Shown: positions 32,985-42,721, counted from the stretch's first letter. The stretch is DNA of 64,000 nt from Bacillus sp. SB49 (GCF_000469135.2 NZ_CP048117.1:2145501-2209500); one strand, 5' to 3'. Numbers and translations are program-made. Notes: generated by a model from the sequence alone, not told the origin.

Positions 32985-34607
32985 CTATTCCTGCGTTCGA
33001 AAAAGTTCATGGATCGTATGAGTCAGAATCACCGGAAGTTTTTCAAAGCTGTAGCTCAATTCCAGCCGCTCCGTCCATTGGTGCGGATCCCTGCCGAGCG
33101 GACCAACATTAAGGATCGGCATCGTGATCATTTCCATCGCCTCTGCCGGCCATTCAAATCCATTGCCGTGAATCGGCATCTGTTTCGTAAGGTCCTGAAG
33201 CGAACTTGCCGTCGAAGCTGGTCCTATGAAACTTAAATCCGATAACCCCGTGAAATATTCGACCATCTCCAACTCTTCTCCATAATGCTCCCTGGCATAA
33301 TCCATCGCTGTCTTCGCCGCATGTTGAATGTAAGGATCGTCATGAGACGATACAGACGGATAGAACGGCGGACTGTAGAAAAGGACGATCATCGGACTGA
33401 TATCTTTACATATGGATGCAAGGCTCTGCACGAGTGTTGTGGAAAAGTCCCTGTCTCCCTGATCCCTTAAGTTCACTAACCGGTTCTGGCGACGGTCGAC
33501 TTCCGCTTTTCCAAAACGTTTGACGGCTTCCTTATACAGCTGATCATAAGTCAGAATCGTAATATCAGGCTGGAAGGAAGAGGTTTGCGTTCCTTTTAAA
33601 TAAAAGGAGGCTTGATGATGATAGTGATGGATAATTTTCGCCCGGGCCCGCTGGGCGGCCTGAAGCAGCTTCTCATTCAGCTCCTGAATCGTCTGCTTCA
33701 TATAGAGCACGTTGTACATCGTAACGGCTGCCTGTGGTGTTTGCACGGAATATTCATGCTTTAAGTCCCGCTGCATCAAACTGATAGGAGGCGGCGTGCG
33801 CTCTCCACCGACATTCTCGATGAATGCTTCATTCAACTCCAGCTCCTGGGCGAGATAACTCATCATCAAGTTTGCGTTCAAACCGCCGAAGGGCTCACCG
33901 ACGTGCGTTTCTTTCCCGTAGCATAGAAAGCCCGGGAGCGTCTTGCCGATCGATCCTGTATAAAGATAATAGGCAGGGTCCCCTGGGTACTTGCTGAACA
34001 TAGGCTCGCCGTTCAAAGCGGCTTTAAAGTTCAAGTTCTCTTTTTCTTTTATCTCGGCAAGCGCCGGGAGAGCGGCAAGCATCCCTTCGGAGTTCACCTC
34101 TTCATCCGGCACAGCAACAAGCAGCAGATTACCGTCAAATTCACCCGCCATCGCTTTTTCCAACAGGGACAGGTGAACCGTAAGTCCCGCTTTCATATCC
34201 ATGGCTCCCCGGCCGAAGAGCCAGTTTCCGGTCTTTAAATCCCGCGCTGCTTCCTTCGGCAGGTCGTCGATGTTCTTAAGGAACTCCTGCGTCAATTCTC
34301 TCGGATAAAAAGCCAGGTTCTGATACGATCCGTAATCCTCGATCCCAACGACATCGACGTGGGCGATCAACACGATCGTATCTGCGGCCTCGTCCTTTTT
34401 CACAAGTGCAGTCAACAGTTGACGTCCGTCATCCAAGGGATGCAGTTTCAGGTGATCGGGCTTGTTTTGATAATAATTCCGATCCTCTAAAATATAATAT
34501 AAGTATTCAATGATGGCGATTTCTTCGTTGCTGTTGGTTATGCTCGGGTATTCTACCAGAGAGCATAGCAATTCGGTCAATTGTTCCCTTGTCTGCCACA
34601 GGGTCAT
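32985..34607 (-). CDS. yqjN: M20-family peptidase, RocB-like (YqjN)
   Basis: 540 residues of the M20 metallopeptidase group closest to RocB/YqjN. The first metal ligand is in VLIAHVDVVG (HxD), the shared Asp in LFGRGAMDMKAGL, and the catalytic Glu in VAVPDEEVNSEGM. A later His ligand is expected in the C-terminal part. The start is ATG 34607, with AAGGAG 8 bases upstream, rather than GTG 34616. It faces the AbgT gene. The substrate (an amino-acid conjugate or peptide) is unknown. Confidence 0.85.
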   Translation of the reverse strand: MTLWQTREQLTELLCSLVEYPSITNSNEEIAIIEYLYYILEDRNYYQNKPDHLKLHPLDDGRQLLTALVKKDEAADTIVLIAHVDVVGIEDYGSYQNLAFYPRELTQEFLKNIDDLPKEAARDLKTGNWLFGRGAMDMKAGLTVHLSLLEKAMAGEFDGNLLLVAVPDEEVNSEGMLAALPALAEIKEKENLNFKAALNGEPMFSKYPGDPAYYLYTGSIGKTLPGFLCYGKETHVGEPFGGLNANLMMSYLAQELELNEAFIENVGGERTPPPISLMQRDLKHEYSVQTPQAAVTMYNVLYMKQTIQELNEKLLQAAQRARAKIIHHYHHQASFYLKGTQTSSFQPDITILTYDQLYKEAVKRFGKAEVDRRQNRLVNLRDQGDRDFSTTLVQSLASICKDISPMIVLFYSPPFYPSVSSHDDPYIQHAAKTAMDYAREHYGEELEMVEYFTGLSDLSFIGPASTASSLQDLTKQMPIHGNGFEWPAEAMEMITMPILNVGPLGRDPHQWTERLELSYSFEKLPVILTHTIHELFRTQE

Positions 34608-34686
34608 GGTCAACACTCCTTATTGACTTTTACTAGTTTTTCCCACACAATCAAACACAAAGTCTATCTGGAAGAGGTGCATCTTT

Positions 34687-35433
34687 ATGAAAACATTGAT
34701 CTTTGCGCATAGAGGAGCAAGCAAATTAGCGCCGGAAAATACGATGCCCGCCTTCGAGATCGCTGCGGAGTCAGGCGCAGACGGAATCGAAACAGACGTG
34801 CAGCTGACCAAAGATCAAGTTCCCGTGTTAATACACGATGAAAACCTCCGCCGGACGACAAATGGGACAGGATTTGTTCAGGACTACACGTATGCCCAGC
34901 TGCGTCTGCTTGACGCCGGAAGCTGGTTTTCCCCTGAATATTCTGACACCTATATTGTATCATTAGAAGAGTTCCTGCGGTGGTTCCATGATAAACCTAT
35001 GTTTTTGAATATAGAATTAAAGACAAATGTCATTCCTTATAAGAATATAGAACAGATCGTCTACGATACTCTGAAGCGGCATCAGGTGCTCGAAAGGACG
35101 GTCTTCTCCTCTTTCAACCCGGACTCCCTTGTGAGACTGAAAGAGATCAACCCTTCTGTTCCAACTGCCTTTCTCACCTCTACGAAAATGCGGGATTTGT
35201 GCCAGTATGCGAAATCCATAGGAGCCGATGCTCTTCACGTTAAGCACCGGCTATTGGACAAGAAGCTCGCTAAGAAATGCCGGAAGGAAGGATTGGACCT
35301 GCGGATCTATACGGTAAACAGGCCGGCGTTGATGAAAAAATGCTACCAGCTCGGTGTGAACGGTATCTTTACGGACGTCCCGCACCAGGCTTTGGAATAC
35401 AGGGACCTGGCAAAAGAAAAAGTTCGAAAATAA
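34687..35433 (+). CDS. glycerophosphodiester phosphodiesterase
   Basis: 248 residues, no signal peptide, so cytoplasmic (UgpQ/YqiK-like). Hydrolyses glycerophosphodiesters to glycerol 3-phosphate and an alcohol. GDPD motifs: FAHRGASKLAPENTMPAF (catalytic His), DGIETDVQLTKD (metal Glu and Asp), PVLIHDENLRRTTNGTG (second His), and FLNIELKTN. The C-terminus LGVNGIFTDVPHQAL is the usual closing strand. It is followed by namA with a 156-base gap that may hold a separate promoter. Confidence 0.92.
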   Translation: MKTLIFAHRGASKLAPENTMPAFEIAAESGADGIETDVQLTKDQVPVLIHDENLRRTTNGTGFVQDYTYAQLRLLDAGSWFSPEYSDTYIVSLEEFLRWFHDKPMFLNIELKTNVIPYKNIEQIVYDTLKRHQVLERTVFSSFNPDSLVRLKEINPSVPTAFLTSTKMRDLCQYAKSIGADALHVKHRLLDKKLAKKCRKEGLDLRIYTVNRPALMKKCYQLGVNGIFTDVPHQALEYRDLAKEKVRK

Positions 35434-35589
35434 CCTCCCGTCTGAAGCGTCTTGGAGAAGACAGCCTCCTCCCTGCCTTCTTCACCGAGCCTAATTATTC
35501 GCACGATCGATCGTCCTTTGATATTTTATACTTATGGTGCCTCCCGTTCTATACGAGGGTACACCTCATCATCCATAGGAGGATCGTTC

Positions 35590-36606
35590 ATGAAGCACAA
35601 ACTATTTCACCCTTATACAGTAAAAGATGTTACATTGAAGAATCGAATCGTCATGTCACCTATGTGCATGTATTCAGCTCACGACCAGGACGGAAAGGTC
35701 CAACCTTTTCACTTGGCTCATTATGAGAGCCGTTCGGCAGGACAGGTAGGACTGGTCATCATTGAAGCAACTTCCGTCCTCCCGGAAGGGCGTATCTCCC
35801 ATGAAGATCTCGGAATATGGGAAGACGAACAAATCGAAGGATTGAAGCAGATAAATGAAGGCATCCATCGTCACGGTGCAAAAGCAGGCATCCAACTGGC
35901 CCATGCCGGCAGGAAAGCCAATTTACGCGATGAGATTTTCGCACCGACGCAAGAAGCATTCAGCTCTTCCATGAAAGTACCTACGGAAATGTCGAAAGCG
36001 GATATCGACAGGACGATCGATGCCTTCAGAGAAGCCGCTTCCCGTTCCAAGCGCGCAGGATTCGATATTATCGAACTTCATGCGGCTCACGGATATTTGA
36101 TCAACCAGTTCCTTTCTCCACTTACAAACAAAAGGACTGATGAATATGGTGGAAGCCGTGCCAACCGATACCGCTTCCTTAAAGAAATTATCAAGGGCGT
36201 TAAAGAGGTATGGGATGGACCATTGTTCACACGCATCTCCGGTGAAGAGTACCGGGAAGGTGGAAATCAGATGGAAGACTTCATCTATTTCTCCGAGGAA
36301 ATGAAAAAACAGGGCGTGGACCTGATCGATGTCAGTTCAGGAGGAGTCGTTCCGGCAAGCATCGAACCGTACCCTGGATACCAGGTGAAATTCGCTGAAC
36401 AAGTGAAAGAAGGTGCCTCTATCGATACAGGGGCTGTCGGGCTGATTACGACTGGAAACCAGGCCGAAGAAATTCTCCAGAACGACCGGGCGGATTTGAT
36501 TTTTCTTGCGAGGCCTCTTCTGCGCAACCCATACTGGGCCAAGCAGGCTGCCGATGAGCTTGGATATCCCCTCGAAGGACCGATTCAGTACACAAGAGCA
36601 TGGTGA
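35590..36606 (+). CDS. namA: NADPH dehydrogenase NamA, old yellow enzyme family (YqjM)
   Basis: FMN-dependent ene-reductase that uses NADPH to reduce activated C=C bonds, induced by oxidants and xenobiotics in B. subtilis. 338 residues. Characteristic motifs are [14 protein letters not shown] (FMN and Cys region), QLAHAGRKA (His pair region), [32 protein letters not shown] and [13 protein letters not shown]. The ATG is preceded by ATAGGAGGATCG. The longer frame starting at 35452 lacks a ribosome site. It has its own terminator. Confidence 0.95.
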   Translation: MKHKLFHPYTVKDVTLKNRIVMSPMCMYSAHDQDGKVQPFHLAHYESRSAGQVGLVIIEATSVLPEGRISHEDLGIWEDEQIEGLKQINEGIHRHGAKAGIQLAHAGRKANLRDEIFAPTQEAFSSSMKVPTEMSKADIDRTIDAFREAASRSKRAGFDIIELHAAHGYLINQFLSPLTNKRTDEYGGSRANRYRFLKEIIKGVKEVWDGPLFTRISGEEYREGGNQMEDFIYFSEEMKKQGVDLIDVSSGGVVPASIEPYPGYQVKFAEQVKEGASIDTGAVGLITTGNQAEEILQNDRADLIFLARPLLRNPYWAKQAADELGYPLEGPIQYTRAW

Positions 36607-36624
36607 TCCGCTCTTTAAGGAATG

Positions 36625-36657
36625 AACCTGCCGCGCTTTCAGCCGGCAGGTTTTTTC
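36625..36657 (+). terminator. terminator after namA
   Basis: CCTGCCG/CGGCAGG stem (36627-36633 with 36644-36650), followed by six T. Confidence 0.85.
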
Positions 36658-36724
36658 TATATTAGAAGTGTGTTCCCCGCCCCCAGGTGGTATGATGGGG
36701 GTAGATGGTAGTAGGAGTGAATGT

Positions 36725-37654
36725 ATGATGGAATTATTTTTTCTCGGAACGGGATCAGGAGTCCCCTCAAAAGAACGCAACGTCTCTTCTCTGGCACTCC
36801 GCATGCTGGAAGAGCGCGGTACGACATGGATCTTTGACTGCGGTGAAGGAACGCAGCATCAAATCTTGAACACGAACCTCCGCCCTCGGCGCATTGAGGT
36901 CATTTTTATCACCCACCTGCACGGAGATCACATCTACGGTCTTCCCGGTCTGCTGAGCAGCCGGTCTTTCCAGGGTGGCGAATCGCCTGTAACCGTTTAC
37001 GGCCCGGCAGGATTGAAAGAGTATATCGACTGGAGTCTTCGGCTCAGCGGCACCCACCTCCGCTATCCGCTCCGCGTAGTGGAAATAAAGGAAGGGATGC
37101 TTTTCGAAGACGATCAGTTCATTGTAGAAGCGGTCAAATTACAACACGGCCTCGAAAGCTACGGGTATCTTTTGAAAGAGAAAGACAGATTAGGAGAACT
37201 GCAGCCGCACAGATTAAAGGAACTCGGCATACAGCCCGGGCCGATTTACCAGACGATCAAAGAGCAGGAAACGACCCGATTGGAAGACGGCCGGGTTATC
37301 CATCGTTCCGACGTGCTCGGCCCTGCGGAGAAGGGCAGAAAGCTGGCCATTCTCGGGGATACCAGATACCTCCCCTCCCTTGCAGATAAACTTCAGCTTG
37401 TAGATGTCCTCGTTCACGAGGCGACGTTTGCCGGTGATGAAGAACAGATGGCATATGACTATTATCATTCCACAGTCAAGCAGGCTGCGTCACTGGCAGA
37501 TGCAGCGGGAGCCGGCGAACTTATTCTCAACCATGTATCCTCAAGGTATCAAGGGAAAGCCGTGGAACAGTTGGCGGAAGAGGCACGTTCTATCTTTCCG
37601 AACACGACGATCGCCCATGATTTCTATCGTCATACTATAAGCAGAAACCGTTAA
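36725..37654 (+). CDS. rnz: ribonuclease Z
   Basis: Endonuclease that trims the 3' end of tRNA precursors lacking an encoded CCA. 309 residues, the usual short tRNase Z form. Motifs: FLGTGSGVPSKERN, the zinc motif FITHLHGDHIYGLPGLL, the exosite arm region LELGIQPGP-like KELGIQPGPIYQ, AILGDTRYLPSLAD, VHEATFAGD and LNHVSSRY. ATG 36725 is preceded by AGGAG at 7 bases. It sits 12 bases before the aldehyde dehydrogenase gene and may be cotranscribed with it. Confidence 0.95.
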   Translation: MMELFFLGTGSGVPSKERNVSSLALRMLEERGTTWIFDCGEGTQHQILNTNLRPRRIEVIFITHLHGDHIYGLPGLLSSRSFQGGESPVTVYGPAGLKEYIDWSLRLSGTHLRYPLRVVEIKEGMLFEDDQFIVEAVKLQHGLESYGYLLKEKDRLGELQPHRLKELGIQPGPIYQTIKEQETTRLEDGRVIHRSDVLGPAEKGRKLAILGDTRYLPSLADKLQLVDVLVHEATFAGDEEQMAYDYYHSTVKQAASLADAAGAGELILNHVSSRYQGKAVEQLAEEARSIFPNTTIAHDFYRHTISRNR

Positions 37655-37666
37655 GGGGGATAATTT

Positions 37667-39028
37667 ATGCAAACCATCGTGCAGCAGCAGAAAGCATGGT
37701 TCAAAGAGGGACATACAAAAAGCTATTCCTTCCGTAAAGAACAGCTTTTAACAATGAAGAAGATGCTGTCAACCTTTGAGAAGCCGATTCTGGAAGCGTT
37801 AAAATTCGACCTGAGCAAATCCGAATACGAAGCTTACGCATCTGAAATCGCCTTCTTAAAAAGCGAAATAGATCATCATCTCAAACAGTTGAAATCATGG
37901 ATGGAACCGCAGAAAGTAAAAGCGCCGTTAACTCACACCGGCTCCAAAAACTTTATTATGAAAGAACCATATGGTACGGTGCTCATCATCGCGCCTTGGA
38001 ATTATCCGGTTCAATTAGCGCTTGCCCCTGTTATCGGAGCGGTCGCAGCCGGAAACACAGTAATCATAAAACCATCGGAATTGACGCCTACGGTTTCCTG
38101 GGTATTAAAAAAAATGATCGAACAATACTTCCCCCCTGCATTCATAGCCGTCGTCGAAGGGGACAAAGAGGTTACCCAGGAGCTTCTCGATCAGCCGCTG
38201 GATTACATCTTCTTTACCGGCAGCGTGCCTGTAGGAAGGATCATTATGGAGAAGGCAGCGAAACGTCTCATCCCAGTCACACTTGAATTAGGCGGGAAAA
38301 GCCCTGCCATCGTCCATAAGGATGCATCGATCGACCTGGCAGCGAAACGAATTGTCTGGGGTAAGTTCACCAATGCAGGGCAAACGTGCATTGCACCGGA
38401 CTATCTGTACGTCCATCATGAAGTTAAGGCGGAGCTTATGAAATCTCTGCAGGCGTATATTCAAGAATTCTACAGCTCCAATCCTTTAAATAATGAAGAG
38501 TATACAAAGATTGTAAACAAGGCACACTTCGATCGTGTCGCTGCCTACCTGGATTCCGGAACCATCGTATCAGGTGGCGCCGTTAATGAAAGGAATCAAA
38601 AAATTGAGCCTACGATCCTTGACCAAGTCTCCTGGCAGGACCCTGTCATGCAGGAAGAGATATTCGGGCCGATTCTTCCTATCCTGACGTATGATTCCCT
38701 GGAAGAAGTCACAGGACAGATCACAGAAAAACCAAAGCCGCTTGCCTTATATTACTTCGGAGAGTCGGAAGAAGATCAGCAGGAGATCCTGTCTTCCATT
38801 TCATTCGGTGGCGGATGCATTAATGACACCCTTTATCACATTATCAACCCCCACCTCCCATTCGGAGGGGTTGGAGAAAGTGGAATCGGCAGTTATCATG
38901 GACAAGCAAGTTTTGATACGTTCTCTCATTCGAAGAGTATTACGAAACAAACTACGAAATTCGACCAAAGTTTCCGCTACCCCGGCTCTAGTTTGGGACT
39001 ATCCATCATGAAACGGATATTCGGCTGA
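37667..39028 (+). CDS. class 3 type aldehyde dehydrogenase
   Basis: 453 residues of the NAD(P)-dependent aldehyde dehydrogenase family, close to the YwdH/AldY fatty-aldehyde type that carries a hydrophobic tail. Catalytic Cys in FTNAGQTCIAPDYLY, the general-base Glu in LELGGKSPAI, the cofactor loop FFTGSVPVGRIIMEKAAKR and the Asn in IIAPWNYPVQLALAPVIGAV. The last residues LGLSIMKRIFG form an amphipathic helix, perhaps for membrane contact. The ATG follows AAGGGGGATAATTT. A bidirectional terminator separates it from the convergent ABC operon. Confidence 0.92.
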   Translation: MQTIVQQQKAWFKEGHTKSYSFRKEQLLTMKKMLSTFEKPILEALKFDLSKSEYEAYASEIAFLKSEIDHHLKQLKSWMEPQKVKAPLTHTGSKNFIMKEPYGTVLIIAPWNYPVQLALAPVIGAVAAGNTVIIKPSELTPTVSWVLKKMIEQYFPPAFIAVVEGDKEVTQELLDQPLDYIFFTGSVPVGRIIMEKAAKRLIPVTLELGGKSPAIVHKDASIDLAAKRIVWGKFTNAGQTCIAPDYLYVHHEVKAELMKSLQAYIQEFYSSNPLNNEEYTKIVNKAHFDRVAAYLDSGTIVSGGAVNERNQKIEPTILDQVSWQDPVMQEEIFGPILPILTYDSLEEVTGQITEKPKPLALYYFGESEEDQQEILSSISFGGGCINDTLYHIINPHLPFGGVGESGIGSYHGQASFDTFSHSKSITKQTTKFDQSFRYPGSSLGLSIMKRIFG

Positions 39029-39040
39029 TCATACAATACA

Positions 39041-39073
39041 AAAAAGTCAAGGGATACTTCCCTTGACTTTTTC
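39041..39073. terminator. bidirectional terminator
   Basis: AAAGTCAAGGGA/TCCCTTGACTTT stem (39043-39054 with 39059-39070), with A-run on the left and T-run on the right. It serves the rightward aldehyde dehydrogenase and possibly the leftward ABC operon ending at 39126. Confidence 0.85.
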
Positions 39074-39125
39074 TTGCTTCTTTTATTCCAGAAGCATTTC
39101 CTTATGTTACAAACAGGCCTCCTCC

Positions 39126-41360
39126 CTACTCTGCTTGTTTACTGAGTGCTTCCTGAAGCGATACTTTCCTTAATTTCCGTTTGGATAAAAACAGGGAGAA
39201 CCAATAGGTAAAACCGATGGCCGCCAGCCCGATGGCCCCCATCCACACGTTCACATCCGTCGGGAGAAGGAATCCCGTTTCTTCCACCAATGAATTCATC
39301 GTCTGTTCCAGGGACCAGCCGGCAAGTGGAATGGAAACAAAATAGGCGAGAAAAACGACAGGCGTGTAAACACGCAGCAGCAACTTGGAAATTTCTTCAT
39401 CACGATATCCCATGACTTTAAGCAAGGAAATGGAGGAGCTGTTTTCCTCGACGATTAAATGGATCAGCAATGTCAATATAAGTACACCGATAAAAAATGC
39501 GAAAGCTGCCATAACTAGTACAGAACTGCGAGTAGCTCCTGAAGTGGCTTCAAAGCTGTCCATCAGCCTTTGTTTGTCCTCAACCATATAGATATCATCG
39601 GCGGTTTCCGGTTTCCGGTCCTGCCATACCCCCGTATATCCGTTTTCAGGAAGACCGAGCTTTTCATTCATCTGTGTCCTCTCGAGAAACACGTTGTTTC
39701 CGATGTACATATCGGCAATACCGGTGACCTTTGCACGCAGTTCGCCGCCTTCTCCATGAAAGGTAACCGTATCCCCTTCCTTCACCTTCAGTACGGCAGC
39801 CAAAGGTGCGCTGAGAATTGCTCCCTTTTTCAAACGCTCGTTCATATTCTCTCCTCCGGCCTGAAGCCGCATGTGATCTGTTTCGGGATCTATGCCGAAA
39901 CCGTTGATCGTTACGTCTGTTCCCTTGACGGATAGATTTGTCATTGTGAAAGGACTGGCCTCTTCTTCCGGATCCGCAGTCTTGATTCCTGAATAGTGGA
40001 CAGCATAATTATAAGCCTGTATTTCTTCGTATGTTTGCTCTACCAGTCGATCCATGCTTTGAAAGGTGATGAGACCGATAAGCAGCAGGACCGACGAGAA
40101 AATAACCCCGGCGAACACGTACAACGCCCTCGCTTTACTGCGAATGATCAGCCGCAGCCTGAAACGCCGCAGGAAACTTCCATTTCTCACAAAGGGCAGC
40201 TTTTCCAACCAGGATTTCTTCCCTCTGCTCATCTCCTTCGGACGAAGCAGCGTCAAAGGGTCACTTTGAAGCGCACGCCAAATGAGTGTCGCTGTAGATA
40301 ATAAAAGGAGCACCACCGGTACAAGAAGGCCGATGATAAGAACAGAGAGATTCCAGGTAAAGGTTTCGAAAGCCGGCAAGTTGAAATAAACTGCGTACAA
40401 ATCAGATAACGGCAGGGATAACAAGGAACCTGCAGCCACTCCTAAAAGGGTACCGGATAAACCAATGACCCAGGCATAGGTCAAGTAATGCTTCATCAAC
40501 TCTCCCCTCCTGTACCCCATCGCCATCAGCGTACCTAACTCCCGCCGTTGCATATCGATCCTACGCTTCATCAAAAGCAGCACCATGAATACGGAGAGAG
40601 CAAGGATGACCAGCGGGAGCGTCGTTACCATACGTTCCGCCCCTTCGATCTCTGTCTCGACGTACTGAATTCTTGCATTCTCATCAGCCGGAACGTACTG
40701 CAGGACGGAAATCTCCTGACGAATGGCTTCCATGAATCGATCCGGGTTTTCTACGGACATCCCGAGAACCTCTGTCCTTGCGATTCCCGGAAAATGATCG
40801 ATGGTTTCTTCGGTGGCAACACCGATACCAAATGCCTCTGCATGGCTCAGCACGTCCGTCTGCTCCTTGACCATGTAGATATAATCAGGCAAATATACAA
40901 AACCAGTGACTTCTAAAACGCCTGCCTCCGTTTCCAACTCATCTCCGATGGAAATCCCATTGGCCTCTGCAAAAACCGGTGCGATGGCAACTTCACCGGC
41001 ATTATTCGGCATCTTTCCTTCTGAAAGGTAGGGCTTATTTATCTTTTCCGTAGGAGTAAGGAGGCGAAGGGTAGACGATTCGGATACCTGCAGATCTTTA
41101 AATTTCCGCTTTTCAAGCGTTGCTTCATATTTATCAGTCCAACTGGTAAGCAGGCGGGCCGACGGCTCTTCGCTCGTAACTATATGAAAAGACTCCTGCC
41201 TGTAATCCTCTATAAATGTTTCATTTCTTTTATCCAAGGCAGCGATTGCCATAGATAAACTGACGTAAAGCATGACCGCAAGCATAAGCAGGAGCATGAC
41301 CCCGCCGTATTGAAACTTCCTCTCTTTCAGGGTACGAAGCACAGACTTCCGAAGAATCAT
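39126..41360 (-). CDS. ABC transporter permease, FtsX/MacB superfamily
   Basis: 744 residues. One N-terminal membrane helix (about 20-42), a large extracytoplasmic domain (about 45-245), three helices around 250-390 with the LGTLMAMGYRRGEL coupling motif, a second helix and extracytoplasmic domain (about 425-600), then three final helices with ISLLKVMGYRDEEIS. This duplicated FtsX layout is typical of exporters of peptides, lipids or antimicrobials. ATG 41360 overlaps the ATPase stop (ATGA); the frame could also begin at GTG 41366. Substrate unknown. No bacitracin-type kinase or regulator lies nearby. Confidence 0.87.
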   Translation of the reverse strand: MILRKSVLRTLKERKFQYGGVMLLLMLAVMLYVSLSMAIAALDKRNETFIEDYRQESFHIVTSEEPSARLLTSWTDKYEATLEKRKFKDLQVSESSTLRLLTPTEKINKPYLSEGKMPNNAGEVAIAPVFAEANGISIGDELETEAGVLEVTGFVYLPDYIYMVKEQTDVLSHAEAFGIGVATEETIDHFPGIARTEVLGMSVENPDRFMEAIRQEISVLQYVPADENARIQYVETEIEGAERMVTTLPLVILALSVFMVLLLMKRRIDMQRRELGTLMAMGYRRGELMKHYLTYAWVIGLSGTLLGVAAGSLLSLPLSDLYAVYFNLPAFETFTWNLSVLIIGLLVPVVLLLLSTATLIWRALQSDPLTLLRPKEMSRGKKSWLEKLPFVRNGSFLRRFRLRLIIRSKARALYVFAGVIFSSVLLLIGLITFQSMDRLVEQTYEEIQAYNYAVHYSGIKTADPEEEASPFTMTNLSVKGTDVTINGFGIDPETDHMRLQAGGENMNERLKKGAILSAPLAAVLKVKEGDTVTFHGEGGELRAKVTGIADMYIGNNVFLERTQMNEKLGLPENGYTGVWQDRKPETADDIYMVEDKQRLMDSFEATSGATRSSVLVMAAFAFFIGVLILTLLIHLIVEENSSSISLLKVMGYRDEEISKLLLRVYTPVVFLAYFVSIPLAGWSLEQTMNSLVEETGFLLPTDVNVWMGAIGLAAIGFTYWFSLFLSKRKLRKVSLQEALSKQAE

Positions 41361-42058
41361 GACCACTTCACCTTCTCCGGATCAACAGGTTGTTCGTTCT
41401 TATACGTCTCTACGATTGCTCCGCTTTTCATTCGGACGACTTTATGCGCCATTTCTCCGATTCCCTGATTATGGGTGATAATCAGCACCATCGTTCCGTA
41501 TGTTTCTTGAACGAAGCGGAGCAGTGCCAGGACTTTCTTTCCGGTTTCTTCATCCAAGGCACCAGTTGGCTCATCACATAAAAGAACTTCCGGGTTTTTG
41601 ATCAAGGCACGCGCAATGGCGACACGCTGCTGTTCTCCTCCACTCAGCTGATAAGGGAATTTATCCCTCTTATCATACATCCCGACCTTGCCAAGTATTT
41701 CTTCCATATCAAGCGGTCGGCTGCTCTGTTCTCTTCCGACTTCAATATTTTCTTTCACTGTTAAAGTCGGAATCAAGTTGTATTGCTGAAATATGAACCC
41801 CGCATGTTTTCTTCGATATTCTGTAAGTTCTTTGTCTTTGCAGGTGCTAAGGTCCAATCCGTTCATGATAACCGTCCCTGAATCACAGCGGTCTATGCCT
41901 CCGATCACATTTAATAAAGTCGATTTCCCGGACCCTGAAGGCCCTAAAATGGCTATGATCTCGTTATCATCAATATCTAATGTCACATGCTTTAACGCTT
42001 CTATTTTCACTTCTCCGCTTTGATACGTTTTCTCTACGTTCTGGACTGAAATAGCCAT
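41357..42058 (-). CDS. ABC transporter ATPase, LolD/MacB-like
   Basis: 233 residues with all ATPase motifs: Walker [17 protein letters not shown]-loop [10 protein letters not shown], signature [16 protein letters not shown], Walker [13 protein letters not shown], and H-loop LIITHNQGI. This subclass partners FtsX-like permeases. First gene of the operon, preceded by a consensus promoter; ends in a 4-base overlap with the permease. Confidence 0.93.
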   Translation of the reverse strand: MAISVQNVEKTYQSGEVKIEALKHVTLDIDDNEIIAILGPSGSGKSTLLNVIGGIDRCDSGTVIMNGLDLSTCKDKELTEYRRKHAGFIFQQYNLIPTLTVKENIEVGREQSSRPLDMEEILGKVGMYDKRDKFPYQLSGGEQQRVAIARALIKNPEVLLCDEPTGALDEETGKKVLALLRFVQETYGTMVLIITHNQGIGEMAHKVVRMKSGAIVETYKNEQPVDPEKVKWS

Positions 42059-42113
42059 CCGCGCACCCCTCTAATTAAAATATGAAATATAATATTTACA
42101 ATGTTTCATTTCA

Positions 42114-42141
42114 AGTGTACCTCATGCAGGAGAGAAGTCAA
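42114..42141 (-). promoter_or_regulatory. sigma-A promoter of the ABC operon
   Basis: TTGACT (42136-42141) and TACACT (42114-42119) on the minus strand, 16 bases apart. An inverted repeat TGAAAT/ATTTCA (42082-42087 and 42108-42113) lies downstream of the -10, and a 9-base direct repeat CATAATTAT (42142-42150 and 42174-42182) lies upstream of the -35. Confidence 0.65.
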
Positions 42142-42216
42142 CATAATTATGTAATATATATACGTTTATATTTCATAATTATATCACATAAGTGCTGTTC
42201 TCTTTTCGTCAACAAC

Positions 42217-42248
42217 CAAAAAACAGGAAGAGCATATGCTCTTCCTGT
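42217..42248 (-). terminator. terminator after the DUF3892 gene
   Basis: A perfect 26-bp palindrome (42223-42235 with 42236-42248) followed on the minus strand by six T, 4 bases after the stop. Confidence 0.85.
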
Positions 42249-42252
42249 AACA

Positions 42253-42477
42253 TTAAAAGGTTGGAAGGTTATCCAGATTGTTGGAGGTAATGCCATCCGG
42301 TTCACTGCGCAGATGATCTTCTCCATCCTTCCCTCTGATGAGGTTCACATGTTCCAGTTCCCCGTTGCGCGCCATTTCGTGTGCCTGTTTATAATCGACA
42401 ACATCTCCAGACGACAACTGCATTTCTATAATGCTGCCTTGTCCGTTTTTTCTGACTGCCACAATTCGTTCCGGCAT
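42253..42477 (-). CDS. DUF3892 small protein
   Basis: 74 residues. MPERIVAVRKNGQGSI opens a short strand-rich domain and EPDGITSNNLDNLPTF closes it; both are typical of the DUF3892 family of Bacillaceae. Start ATG 42477 is chosen since GGAGG lies 9 bases upstream; an ATG at 42486 directly abuts that site. Soluble, function unknown. Own terminator. Confidence 0.75.
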   Translation of the reverse strand: MPERIVAVRKNGQGSIIEMQLSSGDVVDYKQAHEMARNGELEHVNLIRGKDGEDHLRSEPDGITSNNLDNLPTF

Positions 42478-42551
42478 TTTAATCATCCTCCTCTATCCTA
42501 TCTTGACCTTCCTTCCTGTAACTATCCTTGTCAAGTTATGCCAGAATCGAC

Positions 42552-42704
42552 TCACATGTCATGGGATGACTTTTGTTTCTGGCGGGAATGATTGGCCGTC
42601 TTCACTTTATGAGAACCTTGTGCCGGTTCCCCGTAACCCTGATCCGGTCCTAAAGGTAAATTCGGCTGCTTCTGTTGTTTCGGACCCATTCGTTTACCAC
42701 CCAT
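42552..42704 (-). CDS. sspP: small acid-soluble spore protein P (SspP)
   Basis: 50 residues, very polar, rich in Gly, Gln, Lys and Pro. The C-terminus GSHKVKTANHSRQKQKSSHD followed by Met matches the SspP (CotL) tail GSKKVKNRNHTRQKHxxSHDM. ATG 42704 has AAGGAGTG at 8 bases. Minor spore-core protein made in the forespore; in other Bacillaceae it is expressed under sigma-G. Too short for routine ORF cut-offs. Confidence 0.8.
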   Translation of the reverse strand: MGGKRMGPKQQKQPNLPLGPDQGYGEPAQGSHKVKTANHSRQKQKSSHDM

Positions 42705-42721
42705 AGAAAACACTCCTTCTT

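Noticed and set aside
35452-35589. 46-codon N-terminal extension of namA
   Set aside because: No ribosome site at 35452; the ATG at 35590 has AGGAGG and gives the normal YqjM N-terminus.
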